Below are positions 1-8,762 of a stretch of 64,000 bases of DNA, in pieces. The notes under the pieces are model-generated. The model made no database searches and was not told the DNA's origin. It saw nothing but the letters and a program-made list of their open reading frames with translations. The stretch's first letter is position 1, and each line of letters begins with the position of its first letter. Made by a program: the position numbers and the translations under genes. Origin of the DNA: JAAUTG01 sp964458705 (GTDB taxonomy: Bacteria; Bacteroidota; Bacteroidia; Chitinophagales; Saprospiraceae); NCBI GenBank assembly GCA_964458705.1, contig CAYWKD010000013.1, positions 16,449 through 80,448 on the forward strand. Reading direction: 5' to 3'.

Positions 1-580
1 AAAAATATTGATTGATCTGTTTCGATGGAAAAGCAGCATTTATACTTACACCTCCCAAATTATATTGTCCTGCTTGCAAATTTAGCTGTACAAATTGCTG
101 TTCGGGTGTTTTTGTGATAATGTTAACTGCTCCAGTAAAGGCATTTTGTCCAAAAATGCGTGCTGCTGGACCTTTGATGACTTCAATGCGTTCAATGTTT
201 TCGATATCTACGGGTAGGTTTAAACTATGATGCCCCGTTTGCGGATCACTCATTTTGATGCCATTTACCAGTACTAAAGTCTGATCGAATGTTCCTCCCC
301 TGATGCTTATATCAGCCTGAACACCATGCGCTCCACGCTGACGAATATCAATGCCTTGAACATACCTCAGCAGTTCCGTTATACTTGCAACAGGCGCAGC
401 TTCAATTTCTGCCCTTGTGATGACGTTAATAGTCCTAGAAGATTCTGAAAAAGGTAGGCTTAGACGATTTCCCTGTATTATTATCTCCTCCAAATCCACG
501 TTCAAACTATCTGATTGTGCGGAGAGTATTATCCCTGTGGTTGCGACTAACCAACTCAACATTACTGCTACTTTAATCAT
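1..580 (-). CDS. TonB-dependent receptor, N-terminal part (runs off left edge)
   Basis: Reading the minus strand from an ATG at 580 gives an open frame of about 193 residues that reaches base 1 without a stop, so the gene is cut by the window. A signal peptide (MIKVAVMLSWLVATTGIILS, cleavage after SAQ) leads straight into a plug domain. Plug features include a TonB-box-like DLEEIIIQGNR, 'SIRGGTFDQTLVLVNGIK' and 'IERIEVIKGPAARIFGQNAF'. There is no carboxypeptidase-like leader domain, so this resembles BtuB/vitamin-type receptors more than SusC. It would import a siderophore, cobalamin or metal complex across the outer membrane. The substrate cannot be told because the barrel is missing. Confidence 0.9.
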   Translation of the reverse strand, partial: MIKVAVMLSWLVATTGIILSAQSDSLNVDLEEIIIQGNRLSLPFSESSRTINVITRAEIEAAPVASITELLRYVQGIDIRQRGAHGVQADISIRGGTFDQTLVLVNGIKMSDPQTGHHSLNLPVDIENIERIEVIKGPAARIFGQNAFTGAVNIITKTPEQQFVQLNLQAGQYNLGGVSINAAFPSKQINQYF

Positions 581-674
581 AAATTGTTCATTTTGCAATA
601 TGAAATGGCTTGCAAAAATAAGCTAAAATTGAGTAGCAACTGTACGAAAAAAATCGACAAGAGTTCTTAACGAT

Positions 675-1298
675 CTAAAAGGGAAATCCATCTGTCAATC
701 GCTGAAGGAAAACGCTGAAAATACTAGGCTTCAGAACAATTGTAAATAACATGCCAAATATAGCCCCGTAAAAGTGAGCATCGTGGTCTATTCTGCCAGC
801 TTGATTGCGGCTTGCCCACGAGGAATAAACAAGATACAGAACGGCTGCAATAATAGCAGGGCAGGGAATGACAAAAAATAATCCTAACATTGCCCAAGGA
901 TCAAATAAAATAAATGCAAATAGAACACCCGAAACTGCTCCTGATGCTCCCACACTAGCGAAATTTGGATTGTCTTTATGCTTAATAAATGTCGGAAAAT
1001 CTCCAAAAGCTATAGTCAATACATACAGCAGCACAAAATTTAAACGCCCCAGCATTTCTCCAAAAATATTGACAAAATAGGCTTCAACGATCTGACCAAA
1101 TTGATAAAACACAAACATATTAATTAACAAATGCGGTAGGCTTCCATGAACAAAACCTGATGTAATGAAGCGGTAGTACTCTCCATGATGTGCTTCCCTA
1201 TGAGGAGAGTGATACAGTTGGGCTTGCATACTAGGATTATTCAAGGCTTGATAAGAGATCAGTGCAGTAACTATAATGATGACAAGTGTAATAGACAT
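675..1298 (-). CDS. Rhomboid family intramembrane serine protease
   Basis: This 207-aa polytopic inner-membrane protein cleaves transmembrane substrates within the bilayer. The rhomboid signature is complete: HLLIN in the second membrane helix (His56, Asn60), the nucleophile motif GASG at 117-120 (Ser119) followed by AVSG, and the catalytic His175 in DAHFYG. About six hydrophobic segments are visible, and the short length fits a bacterial rhomboid without an extra cytosolic domain. It starts at the ATG at 1298, just downstream of the terminator of the preceding minus-strand gene, so it probably has its own promoter. The physiological substrate is unknown. Confidence 0.93.
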   Translation of the reverse strand: MSITLVIIIVTALISYQALNNPSMQAQLYHSPHREAHHGEYYRFITSGFVHGSLPHLLINMFVFYQFGQIVEAYFVNIFGEMLGRLNFVLLYVLTIAFGDFPTFIKHKDNPNFASVGASGAVSGVLFAFILFDPWAMLGLFFVIPCPAIIAAVLYLVYSSWASRNQAGRIDHDAHFYGAIFGMLFTIVLKPSIFSVFLQRLTDGFPF

Positions 1299-1350
1299 TG
1301 CGGTACTATAATTTTTAGCAACATAAGGCTATTTAGACAAATATGCAAAC

Positions 1351-1376
1351 AAAAAAAGCTGCCCACTGGCAGCTTT
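1351..1376 (-). terminator. Intrinsic terminator after the glucosaminidase gene
   Basis: A perfect 9-bp stem (AAAGCTGCC at 1355-1363, GGCAGCTTT at 1368-1376) with a 4-nt loop. On the minus strand it runs into a T-tract (the A-run at 1351-1357). It lies about 27 nt past the stop of the glucosaminidase gene and separates it from the rhomboid gene. Confidence 0.8.
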
Positions 1377-1402
1377 CGGAAATTAGGAAGTTTATTTGAA
1401 TA

Positions 1403-2233
1403 TTAATCAGTCCGATCTAAACGATAAAGTTGTAAATCTTCAATAAGTCGAATGAGCTTAAATCCATAGTTGGGATCTGTGGCGTAACCGGCTTTTTTTA
1501 GGCCATGCGCCCATCCCTCATAATCAGTTACAGGTAATTTCTGCAAATGCCTATAGCGTTTTTTCTGCAAGAATTGACTGTGCGCTCTATAACTTTCCCA
1601 TGAAGATTTATACTTTCTAAAGAAATCCTTGTGAGAGTCATCCGTGAAGTTAGAGCAATGTCCTTTAGCACAAGTCTTCGAGAAGCACTTAATACCAAAA
1701 TGATTGTTGTTATTCATAGCTAGCCGACTTTCTCCGCAATCACTTTCTAGTAACCCTTGAGCTAGGGTTATGCTTGCAGGAATGCCATAACGCTCCATTT
1801 CCACCTGAGCAACACGAGCATACCTCTTGATGTAATTTATTTGTTTACGTCGCTTTAACTCACGCTTTAGTGCATTATCGTCAGTACTTGGCGTAACGTT
1901 ATGATACGTGTTTGCTGTGTTATTTTCCGCTGTGAGCGATTGAGCCACCGAAAACGTCTTGCCTTCGCTTTCCACTAAAGAAACATTGAGCAGTTGCGGT
2001 TTCACGTTGGTTGAGTCTTTATTTAGCTCACCGAATGACCAAGCAACAAAAGGTGTAGAATCAGCACTCATACTGAATTGAATACTTACATCCTTTGTAA
2101 TTAGTAGAACGATTAATGCCCCAAAAAACATCAACTGCCACTTAATGTTTTGTTGCATTTTGACAAAAGGCAGTTCAATAGTCGTAAAAAAAGGTCTCCC
2201 TCTCCTATTAACAGGGAGTAGTTTTTTCATCAT
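1403..2233 (-). CDS. Membrane-anchored glucosaminidase-domain peptidoglycan hydrolase
   Basis: This 276-aa protein has a short basic cytoplasmic head and one transmembrane segment (about residues 32-46), which would place the rest in the periplasm. A low-complexity linker is followed by a GH73-type glucosaminidase domain (about 135-275). The domain carries 'ITLAQGLLESDCGESRLA' with the likely catalytic Glu163, then 'NNHFGIKC' and a C-terminal 'GYATDPNYG' segment typical of Bacteroidota family members. It should cleave beta-N-acetylglucosaminyl bonds in peptidoglycan. The start is the first of two adjacent ATGs (MMKKLL). A terminator follows the gene, so it appears monocistronic. Confidence 0.88.
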   Translation of the reverse strand: MMKKLLPVNRRGRPFFTTIELPFVKMQQNIKWQLMFFGALIVLLITKDVSIQFSMSADSTPFVAWSFGELNKDSTNVKPQLLNVSLVESEGKTFSVAQSLTAENNTANTYHNVTPSTDDNALKRELKRRKQINYIKRYARVAQVEMERYGIPASITLAQGLLESDCGESRLAMNNNNHFGIKCFSKTCAKGHCSNFTDDSHKDFFRKYKSSWESYRAHSQFLQKKRYRHLQKLPVTDYEGWAHGLKKAGYATDPNYGFKLIRLIEDLQLYRLDRTD

Positions 2234-2491
2234 TTTTGTAGAATTTTTTAGTTAAGAATAATTTTAAACACTTTGTATATTAATGACGTATTATCACCAA
2301 AAAGTTTCGTTAAATTCGCAAAAAAATGACAAAATTTATTCTTTTTTGGTCTTACAGTATATATTAGTTCTTAATACTCAAGAGACGAATAGTAAGTCTG
2401 CCGACTTAAGGAATAATTTTTAAATCCTAAGCCTTAATGATAGTTGTTATTTAGCCTTGATTGGAGTACATTTATTTAAATTTTACTGGGA

Positions 2492-3004
2492 ATGAAAACC
2501 ATATTCTTGATTCGACATGCAAAATCTAGCTGGGAAGATCCGATGCTCAGAGATATAGACCGCCCTTTGAACCATAGAGGTTTGCGAGACGCTCCTTTTA
2601 TGGCTGAGTTTCTGAGTAATCGCGTTTCCCGACTAGACGCTATTCTCTCAAGCCCTGCTAATCGGGCGTTTACTACTGCCACCTACTTTGCAACTGCTTT
2701 TGGAATGGAGGAACGTACTATTATTGCAAATGAAGACATCTATGAGGCGTTGCCTAAAACAATTTATCGTATAATTAACACTTTCCCAGAAAAATGGTCC
2801 GTTGCTTTGCTATTCGGACATAACCCAACACTTACGATGTTAGCCAATGACTTTAGTGCAAAACATATTACCAACGTACCTACCTGCGGCATTGTAAAAA
2901 TAGAAGCAAGCATTGATCGTTGGGATGATTTTAACAATAGAAATGGGCAACTTACTGATTTTTATTATCCAAAACAATTTGATGAATTGCGTAAAAAGAA
3001 GTGA
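2492..3004 (+). CDS. SixA-type histidine phosphatase
   Basis: This 170-aa member of the histidine phosphatase (phosphoglycerate-mutase-like) superfamily has the N-terminal RHG-type motif LIRHAKSSW, with Arg8 and the phosphorylated His9. It also has an 'SSPANRA' segment and a second catalytic His110 in FGHNPTL, with acidic Glu85. The RHAKSSW variant and the length are typical of the SixA branch, which removes phosphate from phosphohistidine in phosphorelay proteins; many Bacteroidota members are uncharacterised. The substrate is therefore inferred only by family. It stands alone between two minus-strand genes. Confidence 0.88.
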   Translation: MKTIFLIRHAKSSWEDPMLRDIDRPLNHRGLRDAPFMAEFLSNRVSRLDAILSSPANRAFTTATYFATAFGMEERTIIANEDIYEALPKTIYRIINTFPEKWSVALLFGHNPTLTMLANDFSAKHITNVPTCGIVKIEASIDRWDDFNNRNGQLTDFYYPKQFDELRKKK

Positions 3005-3061
3005 GTGCATTTCTCTAAATTATTTGGTTATCTGCGACCTGACCAGTTGTAATTTCGTTTA

Positions 3062-4528
3062 TTATTTTTCTTCTCCTGAATGTTTTTTATAAAAATTCCA
3101 TGCTTCTCTAGCGACATTCCTACCTAGTGCTAATCCAGCAATATTATCCGATTGAATATGGTAACCACCCAAAACTCTTGAAATCCCAGCCATTTCTGCT
3201 GTCTCTGTAAATGTCGGAAAATTCAGCGTTATCGTATCGCCCAAATTGTTTGGCTCTGTCATTGCTCCTGCAACTAGTTGAGCATCAGAACCAAATTTAT
3301 CACTTCCTGTCCACAATTTCAATGCCTCACCACATGCACCACTAATACAACTGTGCCCTGAAACATAACTTGGAAAAGGAGGGCATAAGAATGTTTCAGG
3401 TGAATACGGTCGCCACTGTTCACCATCTATTTCTATTATTCCCTTTCCTGCTCCTCCCCAAGCTTTAATTTTTTGATTGTTATAGTATTCATGAACCAAG
3501 GCATAGGGTCTTGCATAATCATAGAACATCTTAGAATCCCACGATGCAATGAATGCGTCCATTGCAACAACCTGATTGTAAAAGTACATTTTGACATCTT
3601 GGTCAAGTGTATGATGGTCTCTTCTTGATACATCTTGTGCAAATTTTAACCAGTGCCCAGCTTGTTGTACTGATTGAGGACCATCGCGCATAAACTCTAC
3701 CAAAGCTTTTTGATAATCCGTCAAGTTTGCTTGCATCTCAATCACTTCTCTCACCTCTTTTTCTAATTGCTCAGAATCTATTACTGGAGGAGGCTCTGGT
3801 CTAAACTGATCAGCAGATTGTAAAGCAATTGGTTTGACCTTATCCCAGAAAGGAGTCAAGCAACTCGGAGCAAATTTTCCTCCTTTTCCGTCCGAAAAGT
3901 ATTTTGGCTGCCAACGATTTGGATCAATATTTTCATCTGCGGAATTAACGGGTTCATATCCGACGTAATTGAAATAGGGTTTCCCGTTAGAAGTATTCTC
4001 CTCTCCGTATTGATTTGCACCATCTCCTCTCCGTGCTTCGATGACTGCTTCAGCCGCTAAATTGCCTATGCCTTCGGGAGTACTAGAATCTAAACTCTTG
4101 TTGTTTGGATCTAGTCCCAATTCTTCCATAAAATTCGTGAATAACACCTCATCAGAGAAATAATATTCATTCATAGCTCGAAATGCAGCATAACTGATGG
4201 CAATTTCTTTGTTTTTCAATGAATGTTCTTTTTCGGGTCTTCTTTTAACCCCTGCCAAGTAAACAGGAACTGCTTTTTCGTCATACCTTGACCAAGCATC
4301 AAAAACAGCCACAAAAATCAATCCTAAGTATCGAGAAGTAATTGTCGGTCTAGGCTGAAAACGCTCTGTATCATTTGCTGTTGCTACTAGTGCCATCTGT
4401 CCCCATTTATAAGCTACGTTATCTACTCCAGTTGGTACTACTTCGCTTATAGTTTTATCCGTTTTGCTACTTTCCTCACATCCAACAGTAAAGAATAGTA
4501 CCAGTCCAATCAGGCAAACTCTATTCAT
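3062..4528 (-). CDS. Vanadium-dependent haloperoxidase-like lipoprotein (PAP2 superfamily)
   Basis: This 488-aa protein begins with a lipoprotein signal (LVLFFTVGC, lipidated Cys17). It carries all three vanadate/phosphate-binding signatures of the haloperoxidase/PAP2 fold: K333-x6-RP at 340-341, the SGH motif ending at His392 (PSYVSGH), and SR-x5-H at 450-457 with the vanadate-ligand-type His457. The family oxidises halides with hydrogen peroxide or acts as an acid phosphatase. Sequence alone cannot separate these activities or the halide. The protein would sit in the periplasm or on the outer membrane. No partner genes adjoin it. Confidence 0.85.
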   Translation of the reverse strand: MNRVCLIGLVLFFTVGCEESSKTDKTISEVVPTGVDNVAYKWGQMALVATANDTERFQPRPTITSRYLGLIFVAVFDAWSRYDEKAVPVYLAGVKRRPEKEHSLKNKEIAISYAAFRAMNEYYFSDEVLFTNFMEELGLDPNNKSLDSSTPEGIGNLAAEAVIEARRGDGANQYGEENTSNGKPYFNYVGYEPVNSADENIDPNRWQPKYFSDGKGGKFAPSCLTPFWDKVKPIALQSADQFRPEPPPVIDSEQLEKEVREVIEMQANLTDYQKALVEFMRDGPQSVQQAGHWLKFAQDVSRRDHHTLDQDVKMYFYNQVVAMDAFIASWDSKMFYDYARPYALVHEYYNNQKIKAWGGAGKGIIEIDGEQWRPYSPETFLCPPFPSYVSGHSCISGACGEALKLWTGSDKFGSDAQLVAGAMTEPNNLGDTITLNFPTFTETAEMAGISRVLGGYHIQSDNIAGLALGRNVAREAWNFYKKHSGEEK

Positions 4529-4753
4529 ATCTTATCTACTTGTATTTATCTTAGTATAAAAAACATAAATATCCATACAGTTCTATCTTTTTTCCGTAAT
4601 ATGTTGATAAACAAATAAATATAAAACACGACTTCTAGTAAATTTATCAATTCTGAATCTTACTACTTGATTGTAGGCACGAACTTTATTACCAAAGTTT
4701 TATGCTATTTCTGTGTTTACAAATAGTTTTTAACTTTATGATTTTCTGCCCTA

Positions 4754-6346
4754 TTATAAACCTTTCATCACTTTTTTAGTAGTCGCTATTTTTCCGTCTA
4801 TATATACTTCTAATAGATAGATTCCAGTTGCCCAATTGGTCGTTACTAATTCATAAACCGGTTGACTACTAGAAAACATCTTTCTTCCCAGTATATCTCT
4901 GACAGTTAACTCGAAATCAATATTTTGATTAATATCTACAGAAAGTCGATTAGAAAATGGGTTGGGATAAACTTGAAAATCTTTAATTTCTTCCGTGAAG
5001 TCAGTGCTAGTAGTAGTATCATCTTTCCTTACTAGTAGCACTTCCAGTAGCTCAGTTTCCCCGCTTTGCAGCGTAGTCATAATTACTTTAGGCTCGTATT
5101 CTGCCGCTCCTGTCGAGAAAGTAAGACGATAAGTTCCTTCATCGGCATATCCTAATGTAAATATTCCTTCATTATCCGTAAATGAAGAATCAACGGCGCC
5201 AACACTCACTTCTATTCTAGCAAATGGAATAGGCTCTAGTGTAATGGCATCTTTAACTACGCCTTTTAAAAAGCTACCTCTTTGATACTGAGGCTCAATA
5301 ACAAACAGTCCATTCTGTCTATCCGATGCTAAAATCAATCCAGAGGGCAGAAAGGGATAAGCCCCCCAAGCACCACTGAACCCTCCATCCGCACCTTCGT
5401 AGGTATCAAAATTTCCTACTTCTACGAGTGCCTCTGGAACAGAAGCATCAACAATTAGTATTCCGTCTGTGTAGTAAGAAATGATAAGATAATCATTTAA
5501 AACGTGGACATTGTGTGGAATAACACCACGACCAATGGTCGCTGAAGGTCGAAACTCATCAAGTAACTGTATGTCTTCCAAGTTAGAGATGTCGTAAGCA
5601 GCAACGGATGCATCGCCCCTCTCATCGGTTGTGAAGATGGTTTGGTTGTCATCAGTAGCCCAAGCATTGTGTGTAAATGTAAACGGCGTACTTTGAGTTG
5701 CTAAGAGAACAGGACTGCCTTTATCACTTACATCGGTAATACTCAAATTACCAGCATATACTTCTGAGGCAAACATCAAATTGTTTTTCACATATACATC
5801 GTGAGCATAGCGCGCATCCCCCGTTCCTATGAATTGTGGCTTACCAGGCTCTGATGCAACATCTACGAAAATCATCCCTCCATTATTTACATCACAGCCC
5901 GCTAAGTAGCATAAGCCAAATTCATCAATATACAAATTATGACATCTACCCAATGTGCCTAAGTTATCCAATTCTGGCATCCAATTGGTAGCTATTACCG
6001 TATCGGGTAGTTGAGAAAGGTCAATAATATGAAGTCCAATATTAGGATCGCGAGCAGAATCATGAGTAACATAAGCAAAGTTACCCCAAGTTTTAATATC
6101 TCGCCAAGTAGAATTCGGTCCTTCTACAAAAGCGACTTCTACTGGATTAGTCGGTTCGGCTAAACTGACAATAGATGTTCCTGTTTGCGTTCCTACAATA
6201 GCATATTCAGTGCCATCTTCCGCTACCCAACCCCATATATCATTAACAAATTGAGGATAGTCTAATTGAGCGCGTAGTTTTGTGTTTTTTTGTGCCACAC
6301 TTAATATAGGCAATAATAGCATCAATAAAAAGTACAGTGATTTCAT
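4754..6346 (-). CDS. LVIVD-repeat (choice-of-anchor B) protein with T9SS sorting domain
   Basis: This 530-aa secreted protein has a signal peptide (MKSLYFLLMLLLPILSVAQ). Next come beta-propeller-like LVIVD repeats (about 25-355; e.g. 'YAIVGTQTGTSIVSLAEP', 'GLHIIDLSQLP', 'GGMIFVDVASEPGKPQFIG') typical of choice-of-anchor B proteins. A carboxypeptidase-like regulatory domain follows (about 360-440, 'LKGVVKDAITLEPIPFARIE'). The last ~75 residues form a T9SS type A sorting domain (VYPNPFSNRLSV ... GIYLLEVYIDGK). It should cross the outer membrane through T9SS and be attached to the cell surface or released. The specific function is unknown. It starts about 16 nt after the thioesterase stop, so the two are probably co-transcribed. 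Confidence 0.88.
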   Translation of the reverse strand: MKSLYFLLMLLLPILSVAQKNTKLRAQLDYPQFVNDIWGWVAEDGTEYAIVGTQTGTSIVSLAEPTNPVEVAFVEGPNSTWRDIKTWGNFAYVTHDSARDPNIGLHIIDLSQLPDTVIATNWMPELDNLGTLGRCHNLYIDEFGLCYLAGCDVNNGGMIFVDVASEPGKPQFIGTGDARYAHDVYVKNNLMFASEVYAGNLSITDVSDKGSPVLLATQSTPFTFTHNAWATDDNQTIFTTDERGDASVAAYDISNLEDIQLLDEFRPSATIGRGVIPHNVHVLNDYLIISYYTDGILIVDASVPEALVEVGNFDTYEGADGGFSGAWGAYPFLPSGLILASDRQNGLFVIEPQYQRGSFLKGVVKDAITLEPIPFARIEVSVGAVDSSFTDNEGIFTLGYADEGTYRLTFSTGAAEYEPKVIMTTLQSGETELLEVLLVRKDDTTTSTDFTEEIKDFQVYPNPFSNRLSVDINQNIDFELTVRDILGRKMFSSSQPVYELVTTNWATGIYLLEVYIDGKIATTKKVMKGL

Positions 6347-6362
6347 AGTCCTAATTTTTCAA

Positions 6363-6791
6363 TTATTTTAAGTTTACAACGGCTGCGGTAAACCTACTCA
6401 CGCATATCAAACGATCCTCGATATCCTTAATTTCAATGCTCCAAACGTGTAAGTTTCTACCTACTTTAGTCGGCTGCACCGTTCCAAATACCCAACCTTC
6501 ACGAACTGAACGCAGGTGATTTGCATTTATTTCAACCCCTACTATGGTCTTAGTGTCATCTTCTAAGCACAGTAAACCTGCTACGCTGCCGATTGTTTCT
6601 GCCAGCACAACCGAAGCACCTCCATGTAGAAGCCCCACTGGTTGTCTTGTTCTTGCATCCACAGGCATTTTAGCGGTCAGAAAATCATCTCCAAACGCTA
6701 CAAATTCAATTCCCACATGTCCCGACATTGAGTGAGCACTGATATTATTTAGTCCTTCTAGCGTGAACTCTTTTTTCCATATTTTCATCAT
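6363..6791 (-). CDS. PaaI-type hotdog-fold thioesterase
   Basis: A 142-aa hotdog-fold protein. The core 'PVGLLHGGASVVLAETIGS' carries the conserved HGG and acidic residue of PaaI/YbdB-like acyl-CoA thioesterases, followed by 'VGVEINANHLRSVREG'. It likely hydrolyses an acyl- or aryl-CoA in the cytoplasm. I chose the ATG at 6791 (MMKIWKKEF) over an upstream TTG at 6890, because the longer version would add a poorly conserved leader and run into the divergent methyltransferase gene. In Bacteroidota this type often sits near menaquinone genes, but none are here, so the substrate is open. Confidence 0.85.
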   Translation of the reverse strand: MMKIWKKEFTLEGLNNISAHSMSGHVGIEFVAFGDDFLTAKMPVDARTRQPVGLLHGGASVVLAETIGSVAGLLCLEDDTKTIVGVEINANHLRSVREGWVFGTVQPTKVGRNLHVWSIEIKDIEDRLICVSRFTAAVVNLK

Positions 6792-6877
6792 TATTCCTTT
6801 ATTTACTGAAATGATCCAAATAAAAAACTTTGCAAAGATAGCGTTCGTTTTTATCAGTAAACAAATAAACGTTGTAC

Positions 6878-7435
6878 ATGAACCGCCCAATTACATTTCA
6901 AGCCAAGCACGAAAACATAGAGCTTGCATTAACAGAAATAGGCAAGCAAAGACATCCCATCAGTATTTTGCTAGATGGCATCAACGACATAAGAAATATT
7001 GGCGCAATACTTCGCTTGGCAGATGCAGCTCGCTTGAAAAAAATCTGGCTCTACAATGTGGCCGAACACTTCTCAAATCGAAAATTAAAACGCTTTTCCA
7101 GATCAGCCAACGAGTATGTTCAATTGGAACGTTTAAAGTCTATTGACGACCTTATCACCCTTAAACATTCACATCAATTTTTTGCACTAGAAATAACAGA
7201 TCAAAGCATTCCTTACACGCAAATTGAAGTCTCGCAGCCCTGCATTTTAGTCGTTGGCAATGAACAGCGTGGCGTATCCAAAGAAATCTTAGCACTTGCC
7301 GATCGAACTATTCATCTACCGATGTACGGTATAAATCTTTCTATGAATGTAGCTATGGCGACGGGTATTGCTACGTATCATCTGCTACAAACTTATTTGA
7401 AAACTATTCCTGCTGAAAATAACAAAAGGGTCTAA
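6878..7435 (+). CDS. TrmH/SpoU-family RNA 2'-O-methyltransferase
   Basis: This 185-aa SPOUT-class methyltransferase has the three family motifs: 'RNIGAILRLADA' (motif 1, N and R), 'ILVVGNEQRGVS' (motif 2) and 'INLSMNVAMATGIATY' (motif 3), which form the knotted SAM site. The family methylates a ribose 2'-OH in tRNA or rRNA. The specific nucleotide (for example tRNA G18 or C34) cannot be assigned. ATG 6878 is preferred over a TTG two codons upstream. The gene diverges from the thioesterase gene with an 86-bp gap. Confidence 0.87.
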   Translation: MNRPITFQAKHENIELALTEIGKQRHPISILLDGINDIRNIGAILRLADAARLKKIWLYNVAEHFSNRKLKRFSRSANEYVQLERLKSIDDLITLKHSHQFFALEITDQSIPYTQIEVSQPCILVVGNEQRGVSKEILALADRTIHLPMYGINLSMNVAMATGIATYHLLQTYLKTIPAENNKRV

Positions 7436-7452
7436 ATTAATTGAACCTTTTT
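7424..7452 (+). terminator. Possible weak terminator after the TrmH-type gene
   Basis: AAAAGG (7424-7429) pairs with CCTTTT (7446-7451), and five T residues sit at the 3' side. The 5' arm overlaps the end of the coding region. The stem is short and AT-rich, so this is tentative. Confidence 0.35.
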
Positions 7453-7537
7453 AAGCATGGTTATTGTTGAATAATGTATTATGTTTTCGGTTATGGAACT
7501 ACAATGTTACATTTAAAAATAAAGTAAAAATTAAGAA

Positions 7538-7807
7538 ATGGCATCAGAAAAAATAGCTTGTCCAAAGTGTAATTGGGAACCTGACGGTGGAGCTTACTGG
7601 GTTTGTACTTGTGGACACATTTGGAACACTTTTGATACGGCTGCACGTTGCCCCAAGTGCAATAAACAGTGGGAGGACACCCAGTGTATAAATCATGCTG
7701 GTGGTTGCGGGCAATTTTCACCTCATATTGATTGGTATAAACACCTAGACGAGTGGCTTAAAAAAGAACTAAAAACTATAGAAATCTATGTTCCTACACC
7801 TGCATAG
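7538..7807 (+). CDS. Small zinc-ribbon protein
   Basis: An 89-aa protein with three cysteine clusters: CPKC near residue 8, CTC at about 28-30 and CPKC at about 38-41. Cys50 and Cys57 follow (in CINHAGGCG). These would form one or two rubredoxin-like zinc ribbons. The last third is a charged helix (HLDEWLKKELKTIE). I do not recognise a named family. Zinc ribbons of this size usually mediate protein or nucleic-acid contacts. A proper ATG, conserved-looking cysteine spacing and an independent position support a real gene. Confidence 0.75.
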   Translation: MASEKIACPKCNWEPDGGAYWVCTCGHIWNTFDTAARCPKCNKQWEDTQCINHAGGCGQFSPHIDWYKHLDEWLKKELKTIEIYVPTPA

Positions 7808-7868
7808 CTTTAAGTCTTAGTGATAAAACAAACATTTATTGTCAATAAATACGCTTGCTAGCTATTGG

Positions 7869-8747
7869 ATGATAAGAAATAGAATATATCCAGCTAAAAT
7901 TCTACTCTTTGGAGAATATACCATAATTGAGGGAAGCGATGCCCTTGCTATTCCTATTGGTCAATTCTCAGGTATGTGGTCTAGCGACAGTGGGAGTTCA
8001 TTTGATTTGGCTCCTTTCAAAAATTATTTATACGATCTTCAAAAATCTAGCAAGTTAAAATTTCAAATAGACATAGCTTCATTTGATTATTACATTCAAA
8101 ATGGGTTAAACTTTCAATCAGATATTCCTGTCGGATATGGACTAGGAAGTTCAGGTGCATTGAGTGCGGCAGTGTATGATACTTTTGCTATTCAAAAAGA
8201 GACAGACCTGAACAGTCTAAAAGCCATTTTTGCGCAGCTTGAAAGCTTTTTCCATGGCTCTAGTTCTGGCATTGATCCGTTGATATGTTATATTAATCAG
8301 GCAGTGCATATTAATCAAAACGACATTTTTATTGAACCCATTCCCAAACTTGCACAAGACAATTATCAACTCTTTCTTTACAATACACAACAAAAGAGGA
8401 AGACCGATGCGCTAGTGAATTGGTTTGTCGAGCAATGCAGAAATACAAACTATCAAAACCTAATTCATGCGGAGCTATTGCCACTAGTTGCAGAAAGTAT
8501 AGCAACTATTAGAAACAAGGAATTTCATCTACTATTTGAATCCTTTCATCAGATCAGCCATTTTCAGCTCCGATATTTTCAACCAATGATTCCTAAAACA
8601 ATTAAATCTATATGGCTAGAAGGATTAAGTAGTAATCTATTTAAACTCAAATTGTGCGGGGCAGGAGGCGGTGGCTTCTTCCTTGGAATAACAAAGGATA
8701 TAGAAGCCTTGAAGAACAAATATGACTCCTACATAATACCACTTTAG
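7869..8747 (+). CDS. GHMP-family kinase, probably mevalonate kinase-like
   Basis: This 292-aa protein has the three GHMP signatures: N-terminal 'YPAKILLFGEYTIIEG', the phosphate-binding 'PVGYGLGSSGALSAAV' and C-terminal 'KLCGAGGGGFFLG'. 'FHGSSSGIDPLICY' matches the mevalonate-kinase type of active-site loop. It would phosphorylate a small alcohol with ATP, most plausibly mevalonate in the isoprenoid pathway that also feeds the carotenoid genes near 55 kb. That link is an inference, since no other mevalonate-pathway gene is in the window. ATG 7869 was chosen over a TTG ten codons upstream because the family motif starts right after it. Confidence 0.8.
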   Translation: MIRNRIYPAKILLFGEYTIIEGSDALAIPIGQFSGMWSSDSGSSFDLAPFKNYLYDLQKSSKLKFQIDIASFDYYIQNGLNFQSDIPVGYGLGSSGALSAAVYDTFAIQKETDLNSLKAIFAQLESFFHGSSSGIDPLICYINQAVHINQNDIFIEPIPKLAQDNYQLFLYNTQQKRKTDALVNWFVEQCRNTNYQNLIHAELLPLVAESIATIRNKEFHLLFESFHQISHFQLRYFQPMIPKTIKSIWLEGLSSNLFKLKLCGAGGGGFFLGITKDIEALKNKYDSYIIPL

Positions 8748-8762
8748 AAAATAACGATCAAG

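Noticed and set aside
12..230. Open frame on the plus strand at the left edge
   Set aside because: It is antisense to the TonB-receptor plug, which has clear family motifs on the minus strand.
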